Source of the DNA: a virus
DNA length: 29,546 nucleotides
Virus record (IMG/VR): IMGVR_UViG_3300017765_000028
Span: 1 to 29,546 of that record
Direction: 5' to 3' (one strand)
Shown here: piece after piece, positions 21,140 to 28,362 of the stretch
How the letters are laid out: every line of letters starts with the position of its first letter
How positions within the stretch are numbered: position 1 is the first letter of the stretch
The notes under the pieces: model-generated
Told to the model about the DNA's origin: nothing
The model's input: only the letters and a program-made list of their open reading frames with translations
Databases searched by the model: none
Program-made: the position numbers and the translations under genes

Positions 21140-21269
21140 GAAGATGATGGGCGGCGGCGCAGCTAAAAAAATGATGCGTGGTGGCATGGCAACAAAGAAA
21201 AAAGTAGCTATGATGCGCGGTGGCGGTAAAGCCAAAAAAATGATGGGCGGCGGTAAGGTCAAGAAGTAA
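21117..21269 (+). CDS. Met/Gly/Lys repeat peptide (50 aa)
   Basis: A 50-residue ORF made almost only of Lys, Met, Gly and Ala, with four spaced copies of a KKMMxGG-like unit: KKVKKMMGGGAAKKMMRGGM, then VAMMRGGGKAKKMMGGGKVK. The ribosome binding site AGGAG lies about 10 bases upstream and the stop overlaps the next ATG (TAATG), so it is well placed for translation. It carries a high positive charge and no acidic residue. The same MMGGGM unit opens the 1043-aa protein at 3439. It may bind DNA, or membranes, through its positive charge; this is inference. Confidence 0.75.
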   Translation: MAPKKKVKKMMGGGAAKKMMRGGMATKKKVAMMRGGGKAKKMMGGGKVKK

Positions 21270-21934
21270 TGGCTGTTTCAGGCTCCACTGATTTTGAGCT
21301 AGATGTATCTGATTACATTGAAGAGGCTTTCGAGCGTTGTGGCTTAGAGGTTAAAACAGGTTACGACCTCAAGACAGCCAAGCGCTCGATGAACCTTATG
21401 TTTGCTGAATGGGCAAACAGGGGTCTTAATCAATGGACAATTGTTCAGCGTACACAGGCGTTAACTGCTGGAACGGCATCTTATTCTTTGGGTTCTGATG
21501 TGATTGACGTATTGTCCATGGTTGTGCGAAGAAACAACACGGACATTAGTATAGACAAAATTAGTCGTGATGAGTTTTTGAATATTCCGAACAAAAGTAC
21601 GGAAGGTCGGCCTAGTCAATTTTTTATTGATAGGCAGATTACACCCGTTCTTAATGTTTGGCCTTCTCCTGAAAACAGCACAGATGTCATTATCTATGAT
21701 TGCTTAACTCGCTTAGATGATGCTGATACTTTTACCAACACTGTTGATGTCCCTTTCAGGTTTTATCCTTGCCTAGCTGCTGGCCTTGCTTACTATCTTG
21801 CTATTAAACGTGCGCCAGACCGCATTCAGTTGTTAAAGTCTGTATATGAGGAAGAGTTTGATAGAGCGCTGTCAGAAGACAGAGACAGGGCTTCTTTCAA
21901 TGTGGCGCCTAATCTTAGATACTACAGGGTTTGA
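21269..21934 (+). CDS. Head-to-tail connector, P22 gp4-like adaptor
   Basis: The 221-aa helical protein starts with DVSDYIEEAFERCGLEVKTG, followed by a KRSMNLMFAEWANRGLNQWT helix, TASYSLGSDVIDVLSMVVRR (strands), LNVWPSPENSTDVI and the C-terminal FYPCLAAGLAYYLAIKRAPD. This order is that of the tail accessory factor (gp4) class, which binds under the portal ring and closes the head after packaging. The start overlaps the TAA of the Met/Gly/Lys peptide. The family is recognised from pattern and position; the structural match would need a profile search. Confidence 0.82.
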   Translation: MAVSGSTDFELDVSDYIEEAFERCGLEVKTGYDLKTAKRSMNLMFAEWANRGLNQWTIVQRTQALTAGTASYSLGSDVIDVLSMVVRRNNTDISIDKISRDEFLNIPNKSTEGRPSQFFIDRQITPVLNVWPSPENSTDVIIYDCLTRLDDADTFTNTVDVPFRFYPCLAAGLAYYLAIKRAPDRIQLLKSVYEEEFDRALSEDRDRASFNVAPNLRYYRV

Positions 21935-21937
21935 TAG

Positions 21938-22654
21938 ATGGCAAAATATGCTGCTGGAAAATACGCATATGGCATATCAGACCGCTCTGGGTTTCGTTAC
22001 AAGCTTAAAGATATGCGTATGGAGTGGAATGGGTTTCTTGTGGGTAAGGACGAGTGGGAATCAAAGCACCCGCAACTAGAGCCTCGCCGACATCCAACTG
22101 ATGCGGAAGCAATCCGAAATTCTAGGCCAGATACAAACAATATCATACCGCAAACCATCAAGTTTCCTACATTTAATTTGCAGACATTGCGGAGCATAGC
22201 GGTGCCGTTTATGAATGGCTCTGTTGGCTCTGTAACGGTTGGTGGCACTGCAGTTACTCCAACAAATGTTAATCCTACAGGCGTTAGCGCAACGGCATCT
22301 GTTGGCTCCGTAACTGTTTCTACATCTGGCGTTGTTATAACGCAGACATTTACTGTTACTGTTCAAAGCTATTATGGTGCAAATAAATATTACATTGACG
22401 GTGTTCGCCAAGCTACAGTTACCTTAACTGAAGGAAACACTTACAGATTTGACCAAAGTGACAGCAGCAATTCAGGGCATCCATTACGCTTGTCAACAAC
22501 GTCTGACGGGACTCATAGTGGTGGCACACAATACACAACAGGGGTAACAACAACTTCAACTTACACACAGATAACAGTGGCGGCAGGTGCCCCAACTCTG
22601 TACTATTACTGCACAAACCATAGCGGCATGGGCGGACAGGCGAATACACCATGA
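21938..22654 (+). CDS. Connector-module protein with C-terminal cupredoxin-like domain (238 aa)
   Basis: Residues 1-90 form a module I recall from marine phage neck regions (YGISDRSGFRYKLKDMRMEW, then HPQLEPRRHPTDAEA). A Gly/Thr/Val-rich Ig-like or linker part follows (91-135). Residues about 138-238 look like a cupredoxin: KYYIDGVRQATVTLTEGNTY, then SGHPLRLST (H181), and YYYCTNHSGMGG with C225, H228 and M231. The spacing Cys-x2-His-x2-Met plus an upstream His is that of a type-1 copper site such as amicyanin. No ligand is missing. It is placed between two connector genes and overlaps the next gene by four bases. Confidence 0.8.
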   Translation: MAKYAAGKYAYGISDRSGFRYKLKDMRMEWNGFLVGKDEWESKHPQLEPRRHPTDAEAIRNSRPDTNNIIPQTIKFPTFNLQTLRSIAVPFMNGSVGSVTVGGTAVTPTNVNPTGVSATASVGSVTVSTSGVVITQTFTVTVQSYYGANKYYIDGVRQATVTLTEGNTYRFDQSDSSNSGHPLRLSTTSDGTHSGGTQYTTGVTTTSTYTQITVAAGAPTLYYYCTNHSGMGGQANTP

Positions 22655-23295
22655 CTTATACATTGACCACATTAAAACAGGCCATTCAAGATTACACTGA
22701 GAATGATGACACTACATTTGTAAATAATCTAGACAACATCATTAGAAATACAGAAGAGCGGATTCTTAAACTTGTTGATTTGGATTACTTTAGAAAAAAT
22801 GTTACAGCCACAACAGCTTCTGGTAATAAGTTTTTGGCTCTCCCCGCAGACTATCTTTCAACGTTTTCTTTGTCGTACTTGAATAGTGGGGAACATGTAT
22901 TCTTGTTGCAAAAAGATGTTAATTTTCTTCAAGAATTTGCGCCTGATTCAACAGTTACAGGTGCGCCAAAGTATTATGGCGTTTTTGATGTGGACAATCT
23001 TATTTTAGCGCCTACACCAAATCAGGCGTACTCTGTTGAATTACATTATTATTATAGGCCGCAATCAATCACTGCGACAACTTCAGGTACGTCTTGGTTT
23101 GCGGACAACGCCCCCGACACTTTGTTGTATGGTTCATTGGTTGAAGCCTACACATTTATGAAGGGTGAGCCGCCGATAATACAACTTTATGAAAGCAGGT
23201 TTTCAGAATGTGTTGCTAGACTAAAGAATTATGGCGAGGGGATGGAAAATACAGACGCTTACAGAACGGGTCTTGTTCGTATGCAAAAAACTTAA
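22651..23295 (+). CDS. Head-tail connector / neck protein (214 aa)
   Basis: An alpha-helical N-terminus (TLKQAIQDYTENDDTTFVNN, then IIRNTEERILKLVDLDYFRK) is followed by beta segments (NKFLALPADYLSTFSLSYLN) and a C-terminal helical end (LYGSLVEAYTFMKGEPPIIQ). The sequence is typical of small neck or adaptor proteins of marine phages that stack below gp4-type connectors. The start overlaps the previous stop as ATGA. The specific neck position is not certain; it could also be a stopper or a tail-nozzle adaptor. Confidence 0.75.
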   Translation: MTYTLTTLKQAIQDYTENDDTTFVNNLDNIIRNTEERILKLVDLDYFRKNVTATTASGNKFLALPADYLSTFSLSYLNSGEHVFLLQKDVNFLQEFAPDSTVTGAPKYYGVFDVDNLILAPTPNQAYSVELHYYYRPQSITATTSGTSWFADNAPDTLLYGSLVEAYTFMKGEPPIIQLYESRFSECVARLKNYGEGMENTDAYRTGLVRMQKT

Positions 23296-23306
23296 TGGAG
23301 GGTTAA

Positions 23307-23597
23307 ATGTTATCTTTTACTGGTGGACTGGAGATGGGGTCTGTCAATGTTATGACATCTGACAACGGTGGTCACAGTTCAGAACAGATTGTAGAACTTG
23401 CGATGGACAAGATAATGAAGGTGTCTGATACTGCACCTCCAGCCATCCGAGACCAGGCAGAGGCTTTTCAAAATAATCTGCGTGTAGTATTGTATCATTA
23501 CATTGAATTGGCAAGGCGCGAGGAACGTGCTAGTATTGCCAATAAAATACAATCTGCTGGCAACAGCGAAATGGCTGAACTCGTTAGGAGACTATAA
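23307..23597 (+). CDS. Conserved small phage protein (96 aa)
   Basis: The segment NVMTSDNGGHSSEQIVELAM, then MKVSDTAPPAIRDQAEAFQN, is a pattern I recall in many marine phages near neck genes, always of unknown function. The rest is helical (LYHYIELARREERASI). GGAGGG lies a few bases before the chosen ATG; a second start at 23334 (MGSVNVMTSD) would give the more usual N-terminus. There is no Cys and no membrane part. It is probably an assembly or minor structural factor. Confidence 0.75.
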   Translation: MLSFTGGLEMGSVNVMTSDNGGHSSEQIVELAMDKIMKVSDTAPPAIRDQAEAFQNNLRVVLYHYIELARREERASIANKIQSAGNSEMAELVRRL

Positions 23598-24029
23598 ATG
23601 GCTATTACACAAGCAATGTGTACTTCTTTCAAGAAGGAACTTTTGGAAGGAAAGCACAACTTTTTAAACTCTGGTGGAAGCGACTTCAAGCTGGCTTTGT
23701 ACACAAGTTCAGCCTCACTTGACGCTGCAACCACTGCATACACTGCGTCAAACGAAGTTAGTGGCACAGGTTACTCAGCAAAAGGTTCGTCCCTTACAAG
23801 GGTTAACCCAAGCTCATCTGGCACAACTGCTTTTACTGATTTTGCAGACTTGAGCTTTACAACAGCTACAATTACCGCTCGTGGCGCGTTGATTTACAAC
23901 GAAGACACTTCAGGTGATACGTCTGTATGTGTGCTTGACTTTGGTTCTGATAAGACATCAACCGCTGGTACATTTACAATTCAGTTCCCAACTGCTGACG
24001 CTACCAACGCGATTATCCGCATAGCTTAA
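23598..24029 (+). CDS. Beta-rich virion protein (143 aa)
   Basis: The N-terminal FKKELLEGKHNFLNSGGSDF, then KLALYTSSASLDAATTAYTA, and the later RGALIYNEDTSGDTSVCVLD with IQFPTADATNAIIRIA are typical of a widespread small phage structural protein, usually annotated as hypothetical or tail/head-fibre associated. The rest is Ser/Thr-rich beta strands. It starts right after the preceding stop. A tail or appendage role is inferred from its place at the start of the fibre gene run. Confidence 0.75.
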   Translation: MAITQAMCTSFKKELLEGKHNFLNSGGSDFKLALYTSSASLDAATTAYTASNEVSGTGYSAKGSSLTRVNPSSSGTTAFTDFADLSFTTATITARGALIYNEDTSGDTSVCVLDFGSDKTSTAGTFTIQFPTADATNAIIRIA

Positions 24030-24039
24030 CGAGTAAGCC

Positions 24040-24606
24040 ATGTCGCTATCGGGTTGGGGCAGAGGCACTTGGAGCCAAGGTGCTTGGAACGAAGCCCTGC
24101 CCGTTTTGGTGACAGGAGTAGCGGGTACTGGTGCGGTTGGCATACCGCAATTTGCGGGTGATGTTGCTCCTGCTGTCGTCAACACAAACATTCTCGGCAC
24201 TGGGCAAATTGGCAATGCTCTGGCAGCGGGGGGTGCAATTGTTACTGAAGATGGTTTGGTTGGCTCTATTAGCTTTGGTGACGAACAGGTATCCGCCGGG
24301 GCTAATGTGTTCCCAACAGGGGTTACATCTGGCTCTGGAGACATAGGCACCGTTTCTTTCAGTCTTGATTGTGTTTTTGCCGCCTCTGGGGTATCATGCT
24401 CTGGAGCGATAGGTGCTGTCGAGGTGGACGACTTAGCGTTTGGGGTCACAGGATTGCAAGCCACTGCAAATGTTGGTATTGTCAATGTGTGGGGACGGGT
24501 GGTTCCTGACCAAAATGCGAATCCGCAAGAAATTGTGCCGTCCACGACTAACACTTGGAGCGATATAACGCCTAGCAGCACTCCGAACTGGAAAGAGGTG
24601 GCATAA
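24040..24606 (+). CDS. Gly/Val repeat structural protein (188 aa)
   Basis: The N-terminus SGWGRGTWSQGAWNEALPV is a short Trp/Gly motif known from marine-phage appendage proteins. It is followed by loosely repeated 20-25 residue units of the kind VTGVAGTGAVGIPQF, VTEDGLVGSISFGDEQV and VSCSGAIGAVEVDD, which suggest a beta-solenoid or stacked-sheet fibre. The C-terminus is polar (WSDITPSSTPNWKEVA). The ribosome binding site is weak; the stop overlaps the next start (TAATG). An exact function is not assigned. Confidence 0.72.
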   Translation: MSLSGWGRGTWSQGAWNEALPVLVTGVAGTGAVGIPQFAGDVAPAVVNTNILGTGQIGNALAAGGAIVTEDGLVGSISFGDEQVSAGANVFPTGVTSGSGDIGTVSFSLDCVFAASGVSCSGAIGAVEVDDLAFGVTGLQATANVGIVNVWGRVVPDQNANPQEIVPSTTNTWSDITPSSTPNWKEVA

Positions 24607-25094
24607 TGCCAAGCGCATACACAAGTAACACTGGTATAGAAAAGCCAGCTACTGGCGAACAGTCAGGTACCTGGGGTGATACCACCAATACTAACTTTGA
24701 CATCATTGACACCGCTCTAAACGGTGTCGTTACGTTAAGTTTAAGTGGTACTTCTTCAACCCTTACCACCACAGACGGCACCGTAACAGACGGCATGAAC
24801 AAGGTAATTGTTTGTTCTGGTTCGCCGTCTGGCACTCACACCATCACCGTTGCCCCAAGCGGTGCAGAAAAGATTTATTTTGTAACGAATAGTTCAGGAG
24901 AGTCTGTAATCTTTTCACAGGGCACAGGCGCAAATGTTACGATTGCAAATGGCGAGTCTCGCATCATTCATTGTGATGGGGCTGGTTCTGGCGCAGCAGT
25001 GACCGATTTCTCCTCTACTATGGCGGCAAGTACAACCTTCATCAATAACACCGCTGACGGCAACGCCACCGCGTTAGCAATTGCATTAGGATAG
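24606..25094 (+). CDS. Tail fibre-like / appendage protein (162 aa)
   Basis: The N-terminus MPSAYTSNTGIEKPATGEQS, followed by GTWGDTTNTNFDIIDTALNG, is a well-known opening of phage fibre and appendage proteins. The remainder consists of short beta strands rich in Thr, Ser and Gly (GTHTITVAPSGAEKIYFVTN) and ends in an Ala-rich stretch. AGAGGTGG provides a ribosome binding site and the ATG overlaps the preceding TAA. It probably forms part of a trimeric surface appendage; the receptor is unknown. Confidence 0.78.
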   Translation: MPSAYTSNTGIEKPATGEQSGTWGDTTNTNFDIIDTALNGVVTLSLSGTSSTLTTTDGTVTDGMNKVIVCSGSPSGTHTITVAPSGAEKIYFVTNSSGESVIFSQGTGANVTIANGESRIIHCDGAGSGAAVTDFSSTMAASTTFINNTADGNATALAIALG

Positions 25095-25098
25095 TATC

Positions 25099-25446
25099 AT
25101 GGCAAACACTTTTAAGGTCATAACTAAAGCTGGCGTGACGAGTGAAGATGTCATCTACACTGTCGCGTCAAGCACAACCACTGTTATTTTGGGTTTAGTC
25201 TTGGGCAACACAACAAGTAGTCAGACCACTGCTACCGTTACGTTGTCCTCAAACACCGCCAATCGAGCAGGGGCAAATAATGAGGCCAATCAAGATGTAG
25301 AATTGGTAACAAATGCACCGATTCCTTCTGGCTCATCTCTCGAACTGCTTTCAGGCAACAAGGTCGTGTTGGAAACAACAGATGTAATAAAGGTAACGGC
25401 AGGCGCAGCTACAGATGTTTGCTTGTCTATTATGGAGATTACCTGA
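25099..25446 (+). CDS. Small appendage protein (115 aa)
   Basis: A beta-rich protein starting MANTFKVITKAGVTSEDVIY, with a hydrophobic strand TVILGLVLGNTTS and a C-terminal ELLSGNKVVLETTDVIKVTA. The pattern, two sheets with a loop of polar repeats, is common to small marine-phage proteins encoded among fibre genes. The ribosome binding site is weak, five bases after the preceding stop; the TGA overlaps the next ATG. It likely decorates or joins the fibre; no family name is known to me. Confidence 0.72.
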   Translation: MANTFKVITKAGVTSEDVIYTVASSTTTVILGLVLGNTTSSQTTATVTLSSNTANRAGANNEANQDVELVTNAPIPSGSSLELLSGNKVVLETTDVIKVTAGAATDVCLSIMEIT

Positions 25447-26255
25447 TGTCATATGTGGGTAACAGCCCTGCGGAAATATATAGCTCAGTTCAGAAACAGG
25501 ATTTGACAGGGGGTAGCGGTACTGGTTTTACGTTAAGCTACCCTGTGACAAACGCGAATGAGATTTCTGTTTTTGTTAACAATGTGCGCCAAGAGCCTAC
25601 TGAAGCGTATACTGTTTCTGGCACCAGTTTAACAATGACAGGTTCAATTGCGGCTAGCGATGACTTTTACATTATTTTCTCTGGCTTGACTCAAGGCACA
25701 ATCGCCCCGCCTGATGATTCTGTAAGTACAGCCAAGATACAGAACGGTGCGGTTACTGCGGCAAAGATTAGTAGCTTGCCAACAGGGTCTGTATTGCAAG
25801 TTGTTCAAGCTGTAAAAACAGACACGCAAACATTTAATGCAAATACTTATTCTGCAATAAGTGGTCTTTCAGCTGTGATTACACCAACAAGCACATCTAG
25901 CAAAATATTGGTACAAGCTGTTATTCATGTAGGCGCATCTGGTCAGAATGAAGGTGTAGGTGGAAAGTTATACAGAAATGGTTCTGAGGTCAGTGGAGCG
26001 AGAGGGGATGCAGCTGGTAGCAGAGATAGAAATTGGTTTCATGCTGGTGAGTATGCCCAAACAACTTCTCAAAGCCCATCTACTCCTATGTATTTAGATA
26101 GCCCTTCATCAACTGCTCAACTTACCTACGAAGTTTATTGTCGGGCGCACAGTAGTGGCTACCCTGCCTACATCAACAGAAGTGAAGATGATTCTGATGA
26201 TAATCGTAGAAGTAGAACTATTTCAACAATCACACTTATGGAAATAGCGGGATAG
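25446..26255 (+). CDS. Tail fibre protein (269 aa) with shared C-terminal receptor-type domain
   Basis: The ATG at 25446 overlaps the previous TGA and gives the standard opening MSYVGNSPAEIYSSVQKQDL, followed by ISVFVNNVRQEPTEAYTVSG, a fibre attachment domain seen in marine phages. A hinge with VSTAKIQNGAVTAAKISSLP (about 100-120) is typical of fibre shafts. The C-terminal half (SVLQVVQ...ITPTSTSSKILVQAVIH...YLDSPSSTAQLTYEV...TITLMEIAG) is a beta-sandwich domain shared with the protein at 27162-27653. The arrangement suggests attachment at the N-terminus and receptor binding at the C-terminus. Confidence 0.82.
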   Translation: MSYVGNSPAEIYSSVQKQDLTGGSGTGFTLSYPVTNANEISVFVNNVRQEPTEAYTVSGTSLTMTGSIAASDDFYIIFSGLTQGTIAPPDDSVSTAKIQNGAVTAAKISSLPTGSVLQVVQAVKTDTQTFNANTYSAISGLSAVITPTSTSSKILVQAVIHVGASGQNEGVGGKLYRNGSEVSGARGDAAGSRDRNWFHAGEYAQTTSQSPSTPMYLDSPSSTAQLTYEVYCRAHSSGYPAYINRSEDDSDDNRRSRTISTITLMEIAG

Positions 26256-26265
26256 GGAGGCTCTA

Positions 26266-26865
26266 ATGGCATTATCTAAAATACAAGCAGAAAGCATGAA
26301 CCTCGCTGATACCTATGCGTTTACTGGTACTGTGAGTGGTGCTGGTGCTATGGCTGTTGTTTCTACTGGCACTTCGGCAACAGGCCTAAGTGATTTGCAA
26401 GTAACATTACCGACAAGCGGTTATAGCGTTTTAGATTTGCATGTCTTTGGATATTACAGTTCTGCCGCCGCAGACTTATATAGTTATTTTCAAACTTATG
26501 GTGGTTCTTATAGGACTGGTAGTTCAGATTATGCGTGGACTAATGTTGATAGAAAGTATGGCGTTGCGCCACAGGGCAGCAGTGAGAACACATCTGCTTA
26601 TATGAGATTGAATTATCATTCACCTTCTGATTTGGCGGCTGGTGCTAATGATTACCTTTTTAGATTTACCAACAATGGAAGCACATCTTTGCGTACTCAA
26701 GTATTTCACATGGTAGGCGGAGATAGCGGTGATTCAAACCATCATGCTGGTTTTGGTTCAGCAATGTTAAACACCGCAGAGGCTAACGATAAGTTTAAGA
26801 TATCACCAGCGTCAGGCACTTTTAGTCATGGTGGCTATGTGCTTTATGGTTTAGCGAGTTCATAG
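26266..26865 (+). CDS. Putative tail fibre / receptor-binding protein (199 aa)
   Basis: The opening KIQAESMNLADTYAFTGTVS resembles the short N-terminal linker of marine-phage fibre tips. The rest is aromatic, Ser/Gly-rich and beta-like (YSVLDLHVFGYYSSAAADLY, then NDYLFRFTNNGSTSLRTQVF), with His-rich NHHAGFGSA near the C-terminus. A good ribosome binding site, GGGAGG, precedes it. It lies between two fibres that share a C-terminal domain but does not contain that domain. The receptor is not known. Confidence 0.75.
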   Translation: MALSKIQAESMNLADTYAFTGTVSGAGAMAVVSTGTSATGLSDLQVTLPTSGYSVLDLHVFGYYSSAAADLYSYFQTYGGSYRTGSSDYAWTNVDRKYGVAPQGSSENTSAYMRLNYHSPSDLAAGANDYLFRFTNNGSTSLRTQVFHMVGGDSGDSNHHAGFGSAMLNTAEANDKFKISPASGTFSHGGYVLYGLASS

Positions 26866-26872
26866 GTGAAGC

Positions 26873-27151
26873 ATGACTAGATATCATTATATTGATGGCG
26901 TTAAGATAGCCTTAACCGATGAAGAAGAAGCTGTAGTTGTTGCAGAAGAACAGGCATGGGCAGATGGTCAAGCAGACCGTGACCTTGCCGCCCTTCGTGC
27001 AGAGCGTGACCGTTTGTTGGCAGAAACAGATTACTATGGTAACTCAGATGTGACCTTGCCCACCGCAATGAAGACGTATCGTCAAGAACTGCGCGATATA
27101 ACCAAAACAGCTACATCACTTGAAGATGTAAATTGGCCTACCAAGCCGTGA
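26873..27151 (+). CDS. Tail fibre assembly chaperone-like protein (92 aa)
   Basis: The C-terminal half fits the phage tail assembly chaperone pattern (Phage_tail_APC type): LAALRAERDRLLAETDYYGN, then MKTYRQELRDITKTATSLED and a final VNWPTKP. The N-terminal part is short and acidic (TDEEEAVVVAEEQAWADG). Such proteins help fold or attach fibres and are usually encoded next to them, as here. AGGTGA precedes the start. The family call is from the RAERDRLLAETD, YRQELRDI and WPTKP motifs. Confidence 0.82.
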   Translation: MTRYHYIDGVKIALTDEEEAVVVAEEQAWADGQADRDLAALRAERDRLLAETDYYGNSDVTLPTAMKTYRQELRDITKTATSLEDVNWPTKP

Positions 27152-27161
27152 GGATAGATAG

Positions 27162-27653
27162 ATGAGCGTAGCAAGAAATTTAGCGGATTCAGTAGGTTCT
27201 AGCGGGTTAGTTTTGCCTAGCGGTTCAGTATTACAAGTTGTGCAAGACACAGAATTAACTGGTCTTACCACTACAAGTACATCTTTTGCGGATAACGCTG
27301 GTTTAAGTGTTAGTATTACACCCCAGTCTACTAGCAATAAAATTTTAGTGCTGGCACAGTTCGGAATGTATGCTGGTAACAGTTGGAGTGGTGGCATAGG
27401 GTATTACACTATATTCAGAGACAGTACAAATCTTGGAGATAGCACTGTAGGTGCTGTAGCGATTTATCAAAATGTTTCTGGTTCTGCGACACAGGCTGGT
27501 TCTATAAATTATTTGGACAGCCCTGCCACTACAAGTGCGATTACATACACTATGCAAATGAAAACAGGCAACGCAAGTCATTCAATAGGCACTGGTAGTT
27601 ACGGCGCAGGCAACGGGATAAACAGCATTACCGTTATGGAGATTGCAGGGTGA
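27162..27653 (+). CDS. Short fibre protein with the duplicated C-terminal domain (163 aa)
   Basis: It lacks the long attachment domain of the 269-aa fibre and starts with MSVARNLADSVGSSGLVLPS. From residue 21 it parallels that fibre: SGSVLQVVQ, SVSITPQSTSNKILVLAQF, INYLDSPATTSAITYTMQMK and ending INSITVMEIAG. The tips differ in the central loops, as expected for receptor-binding paralogs. GAGGAT serves as ribosome binding site. It may be an alternative tip, or may assemble with the chaperone-like protein encoded just upstream. Confidence 0.8.
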   Translation: MSVARNLADSVGSSGLVLPSGSVLQVVQDTELTGLTTTSTSFADNAGLSVSITPQSTSNKILVLAQFGMYAGNSWSGGIGYYTIFRDSTNLGDSTVGAVAIYQNVSGSATQAGSINYLDSPATTSAITYTMQMKTGNASHSIGTGSYGAGNGINSITVMEIAG

Positions 27654-27681
27654 ACCAGAATCATTTTAAAGGAGCTAAGTT

Positions 27682-28353
27682 ATGCCTTATATAGGAAAAG
27701 CCCCGAATTTTGGTATTAGAACCCGCTACTATTATACAGCGTCAGGTTCTGAAACAACCTTGTCTGGTGCAGATGATAACGGCTTGTCACTAAAGTTTAC
27801 TGACGGTCAGTATGTAGACGTAAAGCTGAACGGCGTATCGCTCGTTGCGGGTACGGACTATAATACAAACACTGCTAACACCATTAGCGGCCTTGCTGCA
27901 CTGACCGCAGGGCAGATAGCCGAGGTTGTGGTCTTTGATGCGTTTAGCGTGGCAAACACTGTTCCTGTTACTGGAGGCACCTATTCTGGCGCGGTGGCGT
28001 ATGATAGCGATGTTACTTACAATAAGGCGTTGCAGGGCAACACCAACACGGATACGACTAACACAGGCAGTGTTACGCTTGATTTTGACACTTACCAAAA
28101 CTTTGTTTTGACCTTTACAGGAAATGTTACTTTTGCCAATCCCTCAACTGAGGCGGTAGGTCAATCTGGTTTTATCGTAATAATCCAGGACTCAACAGGC
28201 GGTCGAACGCTTTCCTTGGGCACGGACTACGAAACTGCGGGAGCCGCTGGAATAACCCTATCACCAGCAGCCAGCGCAACGGATATTGTACCGTATATTG
28301 TAGCAGCATCTGGGCGTATTCTGCTTGGCACACCGCAATTAGCTTTCGCATAA
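27682..28353 (+). CDS. Tail fibre / appendage protein (223 aa)
   Basis: The N-terminus MPYIGKAPNFGIRTRYYYTA, then SGADDNGLSLKFTDGQYVDV and LVAGTDYNTNTANTISGLAA, is a module found in T7-like and marine-phage fibre proteins, where it contacts the tail. The C-terminal half (DFDTYQNFVLTFTGNVTFAN...GQSGFIVIIQDSTGGRTLSL) is a beta-sandwich often seen at fibre tips. A good AAAGGAG ribosome binding site is present. The receptor is unknown. Confidence 0.82.
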   Translation: MPYIGKAPNFGIRTRYYYTASGSETTLSGADDNGLSLKFTDGQYVDVKLNGVSLVAGTDYNTNTANTISGLAALTAGQIAEVVVFDAFSVANTVPVTGGTYSGAVAYDSDVTYNKALQGNTNTDTTNTGSVTLDFDTYQNFVLTFTGNVTFANPSTEAVGQSGFIVIIQDSTGGRTLSLGTDYETAGAAGITLSPAASATDIVPYIVAASGRILLGTPQLAFA

Positions 28354-28362
28354 GGAGCGGCT

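Noticed and set aside
23958-24581. 207-aa ORF on the minus strand
   Set aside because: It lies opposite the Gly/Val-rich structural gene and is Pro/Ala/Thr-rich as expected for an antisense shadow; no ribosome binding site and against the direction of all genes.
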